Positions 15,387-23,045 of a stretch of 64,000 nt of DNA are shown piece by piece. Under the pieces are notes generated by a model. The model was not told where the DNA came from and made no database searches. It saw only the letters and a list, made by a program, of their open reading frames with translations. The stretch is from Sinisalibacter lacisalsi (GTDB lineage Bacteria; Pseudomonadota; Alphaproteobacteria; Rhodobacterales; Rhodobacteraceae), in NCBI RefSeq assembly GCF_014640115.1, contig NZ_BMGI01000005.1, positions 62,001-126,000 of the forward strand, written 5' to 3'. The translations under genes and the position numbers were made by a program. The first letter of the stretch is position 1, and the number at the start of each line of letters is the position of its first letter.

Positions 15387-16648
15387 CCGCGACCCTCGAA
15401 CGCGGCCTCAATGCGCTGCGCGAACAGATCGATGCGCCGGTGGCGAGCTTTTTCACCTCCTGCGTGAGCTGCGGCCTCTGTGCGGAAGCCTGCCTGTTCT
15501 ACAAGGAGACCGGCGATCCGCAATACACGCCGATCCACAAGCTCGAGCTGATGCAACGGCTCTGGTCGAACGAATACACCCTGCTCGGCCGCGCGAAATC
15601 CATGCTCGGCCTCGGCAAGAAGATCACCGACGAAGACCTCACCGAATGGGAAACGCTGGTCTACGACAGTTGCACCATGTGCGGCCGCTGCACCATGGTC
15701 TGCCCGGTGGGCAACGACATCACCATGATGATCCGCAAGATGCGTGAAGGCATGTCGGCCTCGGGCCACGGCCCGGTCGACCTGGTCGGCGCGGCCGAAC
15801 GGCACACCGACGGCACCTCGCCGATGGGCGACCTGACCAAGGCGCTCCATGCCCGCGTCAAGCAGGCCAGCGCCGAGACCGGACTCGAGATCGAACTCGA
15901 CAAGCCCGGCGTCGATTACATGCTGATCCTGTCGTCGCACGAGATCGCGTCTGGTGAAGAGATGATCGCGGCGGTTGCCCGAATCATGCACAAGGCCGGC
16001 GTGACCTGGACGATCTCGACCGAAGGCTTCGAGGCAACCAACGTCGGAATCCAGCTCGGCAACCGCGACGTGGCCCGGAACCTGGTGTCCCGCGTCGTCG
16101 ATGCGGCTGAGAAACTGGGCGTGAAGGGCGTGATCAGCCCCGAGTGCGGCCATGCCTTCCAGGCGATCCGCTGGGAAGGGCCCAACCTGATCGGCCGCGA
16201 GTATCCCTTCGAGGTGGTGCACATCATCGAACTGCTCGACAAGCTACGCGCCGAGGGCAAGCTCAAGACCAAGGGCAAGGACCACGATCGCATCACCTTC
16301 CACGATCCCTGCCAGATCAACCGCCGCGGCGGCATCAACAAGGAGCCGCGCAACCTGCTGAACATGGTGTCCGACAACTTCATCGAAACCGAAGATGCGG
16401 GAACGATGAACTGGTGCTGCTCGGGCGGCGGCGGCGTGGGCGCCAATACGCGTGCGAACGACCTCCAGGCGAAAGCGTTCAACATCAAGAAGCGCCAGAT
16501 CGAGGCGGTGGCGCCCGAGAAGATCGTGACGATGTGCGCCTTCTGCCACACGACGCTGGAAAACCAGCTGGAAGCGCGCAACATGGACGATATCGAGGTG
16601 CTGGGCCTGACCGAGATGATGGCCGAATACCTGGATGACGAGGATTGA
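15383..16648 (+). CDS. isp2: Isp2, HdrD/DsrK-like iron-sulfur protein
   Basis: A 421-residue cytoplasmic protein. Two [4Fe-4S] ferredoxin motifs are C27-x2-C30-x2-C33-x3-C37 and C97-x2-C100-x2-C103-x3-C107. The C-terminal half carries a CCG-type site: H-D-P-C, then W-C-C-S-G-G-G-G, then C-A-F-C. This resembles the special cluster of heterodisulfide reductase HdrB/D and of DsrK. Such proteins exchange electrons between quinones and thiol/disulfide couples. In Isp hydrogenases the cytoplasmic partner is unsettled. An ATGA overlap joins it to isp1; hynL follows after 16 bases. Confidence 0.9.
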   Translation: MTATLERGLNALREQIDAPVASFFTSCVSCGLCAEACLFYKETGDPQYTPIHKLELMQRLWSNEYTLLGRAKSMLGLGKKITDEDLTEWETLVYDSCTMCGRCTMVCPVGNDITMMIRKMREGMSASGHGPVDLVGAAERHTDGTSPMGDLTKALHARVKQASAETGLEIELDKPGVDYMLILSSHEIASGEEMIAAVARIMHKAGVTWTISTEGFEATNVGIQLGNRDVARNLVSRVVDAAEKLGVKGVISPECGHAFQAIRWEGPNLIGREYPFEVVHIIELLDKLRAEGKLKTKGKDHDRITFHDPCQINRRGGINKEPRNLLNMVSDNFIETEDAGTMNWCCSGGGGVGANTRANDLQAKAFNIKKRQIEAVAPEKIVTMCAFCHTTLENQLEARNMDDIEVLGLTEMMAEYLDDED

Positions 16649-16664
16649 GAGGGGAGACGAGAGC

Positions 16665-18383
16665 ATGAACAAGAGACTGGTCGTTGACCCGATCACCCGG
16701 ATCGAGGGGCACTTGCGCATCGAGGCGCAGATGAACGGGGGCACCATCGCCGAGGCCTATTCCTCGGGCACGATGGTGCGCGGCATCGAGATCATCCTTC
16801 AGGGGCGCGACCCGCGCGACGCCTGGGCCTTCGCCCAGCGCATCTGCGGCGTCTGCACCCTTGTTCACGGCGTCGCCAGTGTGCGCGCGGTGGAGGATGC
16901 GCTGTCGATCGAGATCCCGAAGAATGCGCAGCTGATCCGCAACCTGATGATCGCGGCGCAATACGTGCATGACCACGTGATGCACTTCTACCACCTGCAC
17001 GCGCTCGACTGGGTCGACGTGGTCTCCGCGCTCGACGCCGATCCGAAGGCGACGGCCGATCTGGCCTCGTCGCTGTCGAACTATCCCAAGTCGAGCCCGG
17101 GCTACTTCGCCGATGTGAAGACCAAGCTGAAAACCTTCGTCGAGCAGGGCCAGCTCGGGATTTTCGCCAACGGCTACTGGGGCCATTCGGCCTACAAGCT
17201 GCCGCCCGAGGCGAACCTGATGGCGGTGGCGCATTACCTCGACGCGCTGGAATGGCAGCGCGACGTGGTCAAGCTGCACGCGATCTTCGGTGGCAAGAAC
17301 CCGCACCCGAACTTCCTCGTCGGCGGCGTGCCCTCGCCGATCTCGCCCAACTCCGACGGCGGGATCAACATGGAAGACCTCGCCGAGGTCTCCCGCGTGA
17401 TCACCAAGATGGAAGATTTCGTCAACCAGGCCTACCTGCCCGACACGCTCGCCATCGCCTCGTTCTACAAGGACTGGGGCGCCATCGGCGAGGGCGTGGG
17501 CAACTTCCTGACCTATGGCGATTTCCCCACCGGCGCGTCGAACGACGCCTCGAGCTTCCTGGTGCCGCGCGGGGTGATCCTCGACCGCGATCTCTCCACC
17601 GTGCACGAGGTCGATCTGCACGAGGAAAACGAGATCCAGGAATTCGTCGATCACGCCTGGTATCAGTACCAGGGCGGCCCCGGCACCGGGCTTCACCCCT
17701 ACAAGGGCGAGACCGAGTTCAACTTCACCGGGCCGAACCCGCCCTTCGACCAGCTCGACGTCGACAAGGGCTATTCCTGGCTGAAGTCGCCGCGCTGGAA
17801 GGGCAAGGCGATGGAAGTGGGGCCGCTCAGCCGGATGCTGATGCTCTACGCCACCGGCAACGCCCACGCCAAGGAGCTCGTCGACATGACGCTCTCCACC
17901 CTCGACGTGCCGGTGGACGCGCTGTTCTCGACGCTCGGCCGCACCGCCGCGCGCACGCTGGAAACCAAGATCTACCTCGACTGGATGCGCGGCTGGTATG
18001 ACGACCTGATCGCCAATATCCGCGCCGGCGACCTCCAGACCCACAATTCCGAGAAGTGGGACCCGTCGACCTGGCCGAACAAGGCGCAAGGTGCGGGCTA
18101 CATGGAGGCCCCGCGCGGCGCACTCGGCCACTGGATCGTGATCGAGGACCAGAAGATCGCCAACTACCAGGCGGTGGTGCCGACGACGTGGAACGCCGGC
18201 CCCCGCGATGCCGACGGGCTCGCCGGGCCCTACGAGGCCGCGCTCAAGGGCCACGAACTGGCCAACCCCGAGCAGCCGCTCGAGATCCTGCGCACGATCC
18301 ACAGCTTCGACCCCTGCATCGCCTGCGCTGTGCACATGGTGGGCGAAGACGGTGAAGAGACGATGCAGATCAAGGTGAGCTGA
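16665..18383 (+). CDS. hynL: [NiFe]-hydrogenase large subunit (Isp-type, HynL)
   Basis: A 572-residue catalytic subunit. The N-terminal L1 motif R-I-C-G-V-C-T-L-V-H gives Cys61 and Cys64. The C-terminal L2 motif D-P-C-I-A-C-A-V-H gives Cys551, Cys554 and His557. After His557 come 15 residues (M-V-G-E-D ... I-K-V-S), the peptide expected to be removed by the maturation endopeptidase. The four cysteines hold Ni and Fe, and the enzyme splits H2. I chose ATG 16665 because a GAGGGGAG site precedes it and the protein then starts M-N-K-R-L-V-V-D-P-I-T-R-I-E-G-H, the family N-terminus. Placement after isp2 defines the Isp-type operon. Confidence 0.97.
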   Translation: MNKRLVVDPITRIEGHLRIEAQMNGGTIAEAYSSGTMVRGIEIILQGRDPRDAWAFAQRICGVCTLVHGVASVRAVEDALSIEIPKNAQLIRNLMIAAQYVHDHVMHFYHLHALDWVDVVSALDADPKATADLASSLSNYPKSSPGYFADVKTKLKTFVEQGQLGIFANGYWGHSAYKLPPEANLMAVAHYLDALEWQRDVVKLHAIFGGKNPHPNFLVGGVPSPISPNSDGGINMEDLAEVSRVITKMEDFVNQAYLPDTLAIASFYKDWGAIGEGVGNFLTYGDFPTGASNDASSFLVPRGVILDRDLSTVHEVDLHEENEIQEFVDHAWYQYQGGPGTGLHPYKGETEFNFTGPNPPFDQLDVDKGYSWLKSPRWKGKAMEVGPLSRMLMLYATGNAHAKELVDMTLSTLDVPVDALFSTLGRTAARTLETKIYLDWMRGWYDDLIANIRAGDLQTHNSEKWDPSTWPNKAQGAGYMEAPRGALGHWIVIEDQKIANYQAVVPTTWNAGPRDADGLAGPYEAALKGHELANPEQPLEILRTIHSFDPCIACAVHMVGEDGEETMQIKVS

Positions 18384-18403
18384 GGCATCAATACCTTATC
18401 TGG

Positions 18404-18431
18404 AGGGGCGGCCCACGGGTCGCCCCTTTTT
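18404..18431 (+). terminator. Terminator-like hairpin between hynL and hypA
   Basis: AGGGGCG (18404-18410) pairs with CGCCCCT (18421-18427) around a ten-base loop. The last stem base starts a TTTTT run to 18431. The operon continues to hypA on the same strand, so partial read-through would give less hypA than hynL. It could also be the true operon end. Confidence 0.65.
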
Positions 18432-18453
18432 CACGCCCGGAGCGGAGGACGAG

Positions 18454-18795
18454 ATGCACGAAATGGCGCTGGCCGAGAGCGTGGTGAGGATCGTGGAAGA
18501 CCATGCGCGCAAGGCAGGCGCGGCAAGGGTCGCGCTGGTGCGGCTCGAGATCGGCGCGCTCAGCCACGTCGAACCATCGGCGCTGTCGTTCTCCTTCGAG
18601 GCGGTTTCGCAAGGGTCGATGGCCGAGGGGGCGAAGATGGTGATCGAGCGCACGCCGGGCCAGGCCTGGTGTCATGACTGCATGAAGCCGATCGAGATCG
18701 ACCGGCTCGGCACCCCCTGCCCCACCTGCGGCGGCTACAAGGTGCAGGTGACCGGTGGCGAGGAGATGCGGGTGAAGGACATGGAGGTGGACTGA
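18454..18795 (+). CDS. hypA: Hydrogenase nickel-insertion protein HypA
   Basis: A 113-residue protein starting M-H-E-M-A-L-A-E-S. The M-H-E terminus binds Ni through His2. A zinc site is formed by C-H-D-C and C-P-T-C (about residues 73-95). HypA delivers Ni to the large subunit together with HypB, which is not in this window. GGAGGAC precedes the ATG. It lies 70 bases after hynL, behind a terminator-like hairpin, and converges with the AI-2E family permease gene. Confidence 0.95.
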   Translation: MHEMALAESVVRIVEDHARKAGAARVALVRLEIGALSHVEPSALSFSFEAVSQGSMAEGAKMVIERTPGQAWCHDCMKPIEIDRLGTPCPTCGGYKVQVTGGEEMRVKDMEVD

Positions 18796-18809
18796 GGCTC
18801 CGCCCCGCC

Positions 18810-19847
18810 TCAGAGCCTGCCGTTCGCCGACAGCATGATCGCGAAGGGCCGCGTGGCCTTGATCTCGGCCAGAACGATCACGAGGCTCGAGGTGAGCGGC
18901 ACCGCGAGGATCGCCCCGGGCAGGCCCCAGAGCGCCGTCCAGAACGCCAGTGCGAGCAGCACCACCAGCGGCGAGAGGTTGAACGTCCGCCCCATCAGCC
19001 GCGGTTCGAGGAAGGACGCGACGTAGGTTTGGAGGAAGGTGAGCGTCACCAGCGTGATCGCCGCCATGCCCAGCGTGCCGAACTGCGCGAGGCTGAGCAG
19101 CACCGGGAAGATCACCGCGATCAGCGAGCCGACGTAGGGAATGTAGTTCAAGACCGCGATCAGGATCGCCCAGAACAGCGCGAATTCGATCCCGATGGCC
19201 CAGAGCACGAGGTAGGACAGCCCGCCCAGGATGATGTTGATCAGCGTCTTGACCAGGAGGTAGGTGCCGACCCGTTCGTTGATCCGCTGGATCAGCGCCA
19301 GCGCCTGGTCGCGCTGAACGGTATCGCGGGTGGCGAGATCGAACTTGGTGGCGAACTGGATGCGCTCGGCGAACAGGAACGAGGCGTAGAGCACGATGAA
19401 GAAGAAGGTGCTGCCGAAGCCGCGCAGGTTGTTCAGGATCGTGGGGATCCAGGCGGCGGTATTGACCTGCCCGATCGTCGCGTTCTGAAATGCCAGCCAC
19501 GTCGGCTCGCCCTCGATCCCGAAGGTGGTGGCGTAACGACCGACGAGGGCGTCGAGGTTGTTCTCGTAGCGCGGGATCGCGTCCAGCACCCGCGCAAGGC
19601 TGGTGGTGATGAACATCCCCAGCAAGAACAGCGCGACGGAGAAGGCCAGCAGCAGGATCAGCCGCAGCAGCCACCCCGGCGCATTGCGCAGCACCGGCAG
19701 CTTGGCGAGCCAGGTGGTCGCCTCCGCCAGCACGTAGATCGCGATGATCGCGGCCAGCACCGGCAGCAGCACCGGCTTGCCGATCCAGAGCAGCCAGCCG
19801 AACATGATCGCCAGCGCCGTGCCGTAGGTGAGGGACGAAAGCTTCAT
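18810..19847 (-). CDS. AI-2E family (PerM/YdiK-like) transporter
   Basis: A 345-residue membrane protein with about seven to eight hydrophobic helices. The family pattern is visible: an N-terminal helix pair, a periplasmic stretch, then L-I-N-I-I-L-G-G-L-S-Y and L-N-Y-I-P-Y-V-G-S-L-I-A-V, and a closing L-W-G-L-P-G-A-I-L-A-V-P-L. The name reflects a few members tied to autoinducer-2 export; others are Na+(Li+)/H+ antiporters or of unknown substrate. It lies beside the Mrp antiporter but is separated from it by about 150 bases, so co-function is not established. No operon partner is evident. Confidence 0.88.
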   Translation of the reverse strand: MKLSSLTYGTALAIMFGWLLWIGKPVLLPVLAAIIAIYVLAEATTWLAKLPVLRNAPGWLLRLILLLAFSVALFLLGMFITTSLARVLDAIPRYENNLDALVGRYATTFGIEGEPTWLAFQNATIGQVNTAAWIPTILNNLRGFGSTFFFIVLYASFLFAERIQFATKFDLATRDTVQRDQALALIQRINERVGTYLLVKTLINIILGGLSYLVLWAIGIEFALFWAILIAVLNYIPYVGSLIAVIFPVLLSLAQFGTLGMAAITLVTLTFLQTYVASFLEPRLMGRTFNLSPLVVLLALAFWTALWGLPGAILAVPLTSSLVIVLAEIKATRPFAIMLSANGRL

Positions 19848-20001
19848 GCCTTCAAAAAAGCAGATCGCCGCGCCGAGTGCGAGACCAAATCATCTGCTGC
19901 CCGGCCGGCCGCTGCGAATCCCTGCCACCGGATCGGCCCGGTGGTGAATTTTCCGGCGACCTGCGCGCCGAGCAGCCGCAAGGCCACGCGCGGGCGTGGT
20001 C

Positions 20002-20376
20002 TCATTCGTCCTCTGACCGCCCCGGCGGATCGTCGTAGATCGACCAGCCATGCGCGCGCCCGGTTTCCGGCAGGTCATGCCGCTTGAGGTGGCGCGCCAC
20101 GTAGGTCTTGGCCACGAAGTTCGCCGTGATCGGCGCGGTCAGGAAAAGGAAGAGCGTAATCAGCAGTTCGTGGAACGAAAGGTTGCCCTCGATCAGCAGG
20201 AAATAGAGCATCGAGGCGATCAGCACCCCGCCGACGCCCACCGTTGTTGCCTTGGTCGGGGCATGCAGCCGCTGCATGGTTTCGCCCAGCTTGATCAGGC
20301 CGAAGGAGCCGACGAGGCCGAAGATGCCGCTCACGACGAGGAAGAAGGCGATGAGGATTTCTGCAAACAGGGTCAT
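20002..20376 (-). CDS. mrpG: Mrp/Pha cation/H+ antiporter subunit G
   Basis: A 124-residue membrane protein with three helices. It has the MnhG/PhaG pattern: an early F-F-L-V-V-S-G-I-F-G-L-V-G-S-F-G-L-I-K segment, then M-Q-R-L-H-A-P-T-K-A-T-T-V-G-V-G. I chose ATG 20374-20376 over the GTG two codons upstream, because the GAGG that would serve it lies five bases before the ATG and overlaps the mrpF stop. It is the last gene of the mrpABCDEFG set. The complex exchanges monovalent cations for protons across the inner membrane. Confidence 0.93.
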   Translation of the reverse strand: MTLFAEILIAFFLVVSGIFGLVGSFGLIKLGETMQRLHAPTKATTVGVGGVLIASMLYFLLIEGNLSFHELLITLFLFLTAPITANFVAKTYVARHLKRHDLPETGRAHGWSIYDDPPGRSEDE

Positions 20377-20383
20377 CTCCACC

Positions 20384-20653
20384 TCACTCGATCACGTCGC
20401 CGCGCAGCAGGAAGCGGCTGTAGGCGACGGTTGAAACGAAGCCGACCATGGCCACCAGCATCGACACCTCGTAATAGACCGCGGTGCCGCGCAGGATGCC
20501 GTAGAGGATCAGCAGCGCGATGATGTTGATCACCATGGTGTCGAGCGCGAGGATCCGGTCGGCGCTGTTGGGCCCGTTGACGATGCGCCAGAGGTTGAAC
20601 AGCAGCCCGAGCCCGTAGCAGCCGAACGCGAAGACGAGTGCAGCGGTGATCAT
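20384..20653 (-). CDS. mrpF: Mrp/Pha antiporter subunit F
   Basis: An 89-residue three-helix protein. The segment L-W-R-I-V-N-G-P-N-S-A-D-R-I-L-A-L-D-T-M-V-I-N-I matches the R-x2-x-G-P-x2-x-D-R-x2-A-L-D signature of MnhF/PhaF. Its ATG overlaps the mrpE stop (ATGA at 20650-20653). It ends seven bases before the mrpG start. It is part of the seven-subunit hetero-oligomeric antiporter. Length is normal for the family. Confidence 0.95.
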   Translation of the reverse strand: MITAALVFAFGCYGLGLLFNLWRIVNGPNSADRILALDTMVINIIALLILYGILRGTAVYYEVSMLVAMVGFVSTVAYSRFLLRGDVIE

Positions 20654-21141
20654 TCGAAAACCTCCATGAGACGTCGTTCGTAACGCTGCTTGATCCTGTC
20701 GCGCACGCCGTCGGGATCGTCGGTGTGCAGGCAATGCACGAGCAGGCTGCCCGCATCGGCCGAGAGCGTTGTCGACACCGTGCCCGGCGTCAGCGTGATC
20801 GTGCCCGCGAGAACCGTGATCGCCTCCGGCGAGGTCAGTTCGAGCGGCACGGTGACCCATTGCGAGTGCAGGGCCGCGCGCGGTTTGAACAGGATAATCA
20901 GCGCGACCTCGACATTCGCGACGACGATATCCCACAGCACGATCAGGATATAGCTCAGCGCCATGCCCGGGTTGCGCAGGGTCGGGCGATTGGGCCAGTA
21001 GGCCGAGGTGAGCATCGGCACCACCAGCCCGAGCAGACCGCCGAGCAGAACGTTGCCGGGCGTGATCTTGTTGACAAGCCCGAGCCAGACGATCGCCAAC
21101 GTCAGGCTCAGGATCGGGTGGGGAACAAGGCGCGCAAACAT
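20650..21141 (-). CDS. mrpE: Mrp/Pha antiporter subunit E
   Basis: A 163-residue protein with two to three N-terminal hydrophobic segments (about 8-65) and a soluble C-terminal domain. It shows the MnhE pattern: I-L-I-V-L-W-D-I-V-V-A-N-V-E-V-A, then I-T-L-T-P-G-T-V-S and V-H-C-L. ATG 21141 is favoured because GGGAG lies seven bases before it. A GTG two codons upstream overlaps the mrpD stop and is the alternative. Confidence 0.95.
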   Translation of the reverse strand: MFARLVPHPILSLTLAIVWLGLVNKITPGNVLLGGLLGLVVPMLTSAYWPNRPTLRNPGMALSYILIVLWDIVVANVEVALIILFKPRAALHSQWVTVPLELTSPEAITVLAGTITLTPGTVSTTLSADAGSLLVHCLHTDDPDGVRDRIKQRYERRLMEVFE

Positions 21142-21143
21142 CG

Positions 21144-22673
21144 TCACTCTCCCGCCTCGAGACCGAGCACCGCGCCGGCGTAGCCGGCCCGATCGAACAA
21201 CTGCGCCGCCGCGCCATCGAGATAATTCGCCAGCGGGCCGGCGAACACGGCGAGCCCTGCGAGCATCGCCAGCGCCGCCATCGTGGGCGCAACCTCCAGC
21301 GCGCGCGCGGCCGGCGCGGCGGCCTCACCCTCGACCGGCTCGGGCGGCTCGACGGCGGTGGACTTCCAGAACAGGATACTGCCCGCCCGCGCAAGCCCGA
21401 CGATGGTGAACAGCGAGCCGAGCAGGATCGCGCTCCAGGCCCAGCCGATCTGGCCCGGCGCGCGCAGCGCGTCGAGCAACAGCAGCTTGCCGAGGAACCC
21501 GCTGAGCGGCGGCATCCCCGCCACGCCGATCGCCGCGCCGAAGAACAGCGCCGCGAACAGCCCGTGCTGCACCGTCACCGGCTGGGCGGTGAGGGCGCCG
21601 TTTTCGCGCCGCGTCAGCACCAGGTCGGCGGCAAGGAAGAGCGCGGCGGCGGCGAGGGTGGAGTGCACGAGGTAATAGAGCGTGGCGGTGGTGGCCTCGG
21701 GGCTGAAGGCGGCGACGCCGAGCATCAGGGTGCCCATCGAACCCACCACCGTGAAGGCGATGAGCGGCATCAGCCGGCGCGCGCCGAGCACGCCGAAAGC
21801 ACCGATCGCGATGGTGACGATCGCGCCGGCGAACAGCCATGTGCCCGCCAGCCCGTCGGTCGCCGCCGTTTCGGGGCCGAAAATGGTGGTGTGGATGCGG
21901 ATGATCGCGTAGGCGCCCACCTTGGTCATGATCGCGAAAAGCGCCGCCACCGGCGCCGGGGCGTTGCCATAGGCGCCGGGCAGCCAGAAATGGATCGGGA
22001 AGATCGCCGCCTTGATCGCGAAGACGATCATCAGCAGCATCGCCGCGAGCCGCACCAGCGCGGCTTCCTCGATCGGGATCTCGGCCACCCGCAGGGCAAG
22101 ATCGGCAATGTTCAGGCTGCCGGTGCTGGCGTAGAGCACGCCGAGCGCGAAGAGAAACAGGGTCGAGCCGACGAGGTTGATCACCACGTATTGCAGGCCC
22201 GCGCGCATCCGGTCGCGCCCGCCGCCATGGATCATCAGGCCGTAGGAGGCGATCAGCAGGATCTCGAAGAACACGAACAGGTTGAACACGTCGCCGGTGA
22301 GGAAGGCCCCGACGATCCCCATCAGCTGGAACTGGAACAGGGCGTGGAAATGCCGCCCGCGCGCATCCCAGCCCGTGGCGACCGCGTGCACCAGCACGAT
22401 CAGCCCGAGCAGGCTGGTGAGCAGGATCATCAGCGCCGAGAGCCTGTCGAGCACAAGCACGATCCCGTAGGGCGCGGGCCAGTCGCCGAGGCGGTAGACC
22501 ATGGTTTCGCCGCCCGCGGCGAGCGACACGAGCCCGGCCGCGAGCGCGACGAGCGCCACGCTGCCGGCAAGCGAGAAGCTCCGCGCCAGCGGCATGTCGT
22601 GGCGCATGACGAAACCGATGAGCGGCGCGAGCAGCGCGGGCAGGATGATCGGGGCGATGATCCAGTGATTCAC
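21144..22673 (-). CDS. mrpD: Mrp/Pha antiporter subunit D (proton-conducting type)
   Basis: A 509-residue polytopic protein related to complex I subunits NuoM/NuoN. About 14 helices are present. Conserved charged positions include F-V-F-F-E-I-L-L-I-A-S-Y-G-L (Glu, about 137) and A-I-K-A-A-I-F-P-I-H-F-W-L-P-G-A-Y (Lys, about 219). The start is GTG 22673, overlapping the mrpC TGA as GTGA, so translation is coupled. MrpD is one of the two proton-path subunits. Confidence 0.95.
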   Translation of the reverse strand: MNHWIIAPIILPALLAPLIGFVMRHDMPLARSFSLAGSVALVALAAGLVSLAAGGETMVYRLGDWPAPYGIVLVLDRLSALMILLTSLLGLIVLVHAVATGWDARGRHFHALFQFQLMGIVGAFLTGDVFNLFVFFEILLIASYGLMIHGGGRDRMRAGLQYVVINLVGSTLFLFALGVLYASTGSLNIADLALRVAEIPIEEAALVRLAAMLLMIVFAIKAAIFPIHFWLPGAYGNAPAPVAALFAIMTKVGAYAIIRIHTTIFGPETAATDGLAGTWLFAGAIVTIAIGAFGVLGARRLMPLIAFTVVGSMGTLMLGVAAFSPEATTATLYYLVHSTLAAAALFLAADLVLTRRENGALTAQPVTVQHGLFAALFFGAAIGVAGMPPLSGFLGKLLLLDALRAPGQIGWAWSAILLGSLFTIVGLARAGSILFWKSTAVEPPEPVEGEAAAPAARALEVAPTMAALAMLAGLAVFAGPLANYLDGAAAQLFDRAGYAGAVLGLEAGE

Positions 22674-23044
22674 TTCGGCGCCTCCTCGGACCCGGGCTCG
22701 TCATCGCGGTCCAGCGGTTCGTCGTCCATGTCGATGCGGTCGCTCCTCGAATTCAGGTAGGCCCCGAGCGCCACCATCACCAGCACCGCCGTCATCCCGA
22801 ACGAGATGACGATGGCGGTCAGCACCAGCGCCTGCGGCAGCGGGTCGGTATAGGCGGTATCGGCGTATTTCGACAGCACCGGCGGCAGGTTGATCGCCAG
22901 CCGGCCGGACGCGAACAGGAAGATGTTGACGCCGTAGGTCAGCAGCGCGAGGCCGAGGATCACCGGAAAGGCGCGCAGGCGCAGGATCAGGTAGACCCCG
23001 CCGGCGGTCAGCGCGCCGATCGAACTGGCAACGAGGAATTCCAT
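22670..23044 (-). CDS. mrpC: Mrp/Pha antiporter subunit C (NuoK-like)
   Basis: A 124-residue three-helix protein of the NuoK/MnhC family: L-R-A-F-P-V-I-L-G-L-A-L-L-T-Y-G-V-N-I-F-type helix 2 and D-P-L-P-Q-A-L-V-L-T-A-I-V-I-S-F-G helix 3. The tail is acidic and soluble. ATG 23042-23044 has GGGAAGGG eight bases upstream; an in-frame GTG three codons earlier lacks spacing. It starts just after the mrpA stop (TGA overlaps by a few bases upstream of the ATG). Confidence 0.94.
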   Translation of the reverse strand: MEFLVASSIGALTAGGVYLILRLRAFPVILGLALLTYGVNIFLFASGRLAINLPPVLSKYADTAYTDPLPQALVLTAIVISFGMTAVLVMVALGAYLNSRSDRIDMDDEPLDRDDEPGSEEAPK

Positions 23045-23045
23045 C

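Noticed and set aside
19983..19998. Terminator after mrpG (CCACGC/GCGTGG hairpin)
   Set aside because: Short stem with a four-base loop and no T-run on the minus strand.
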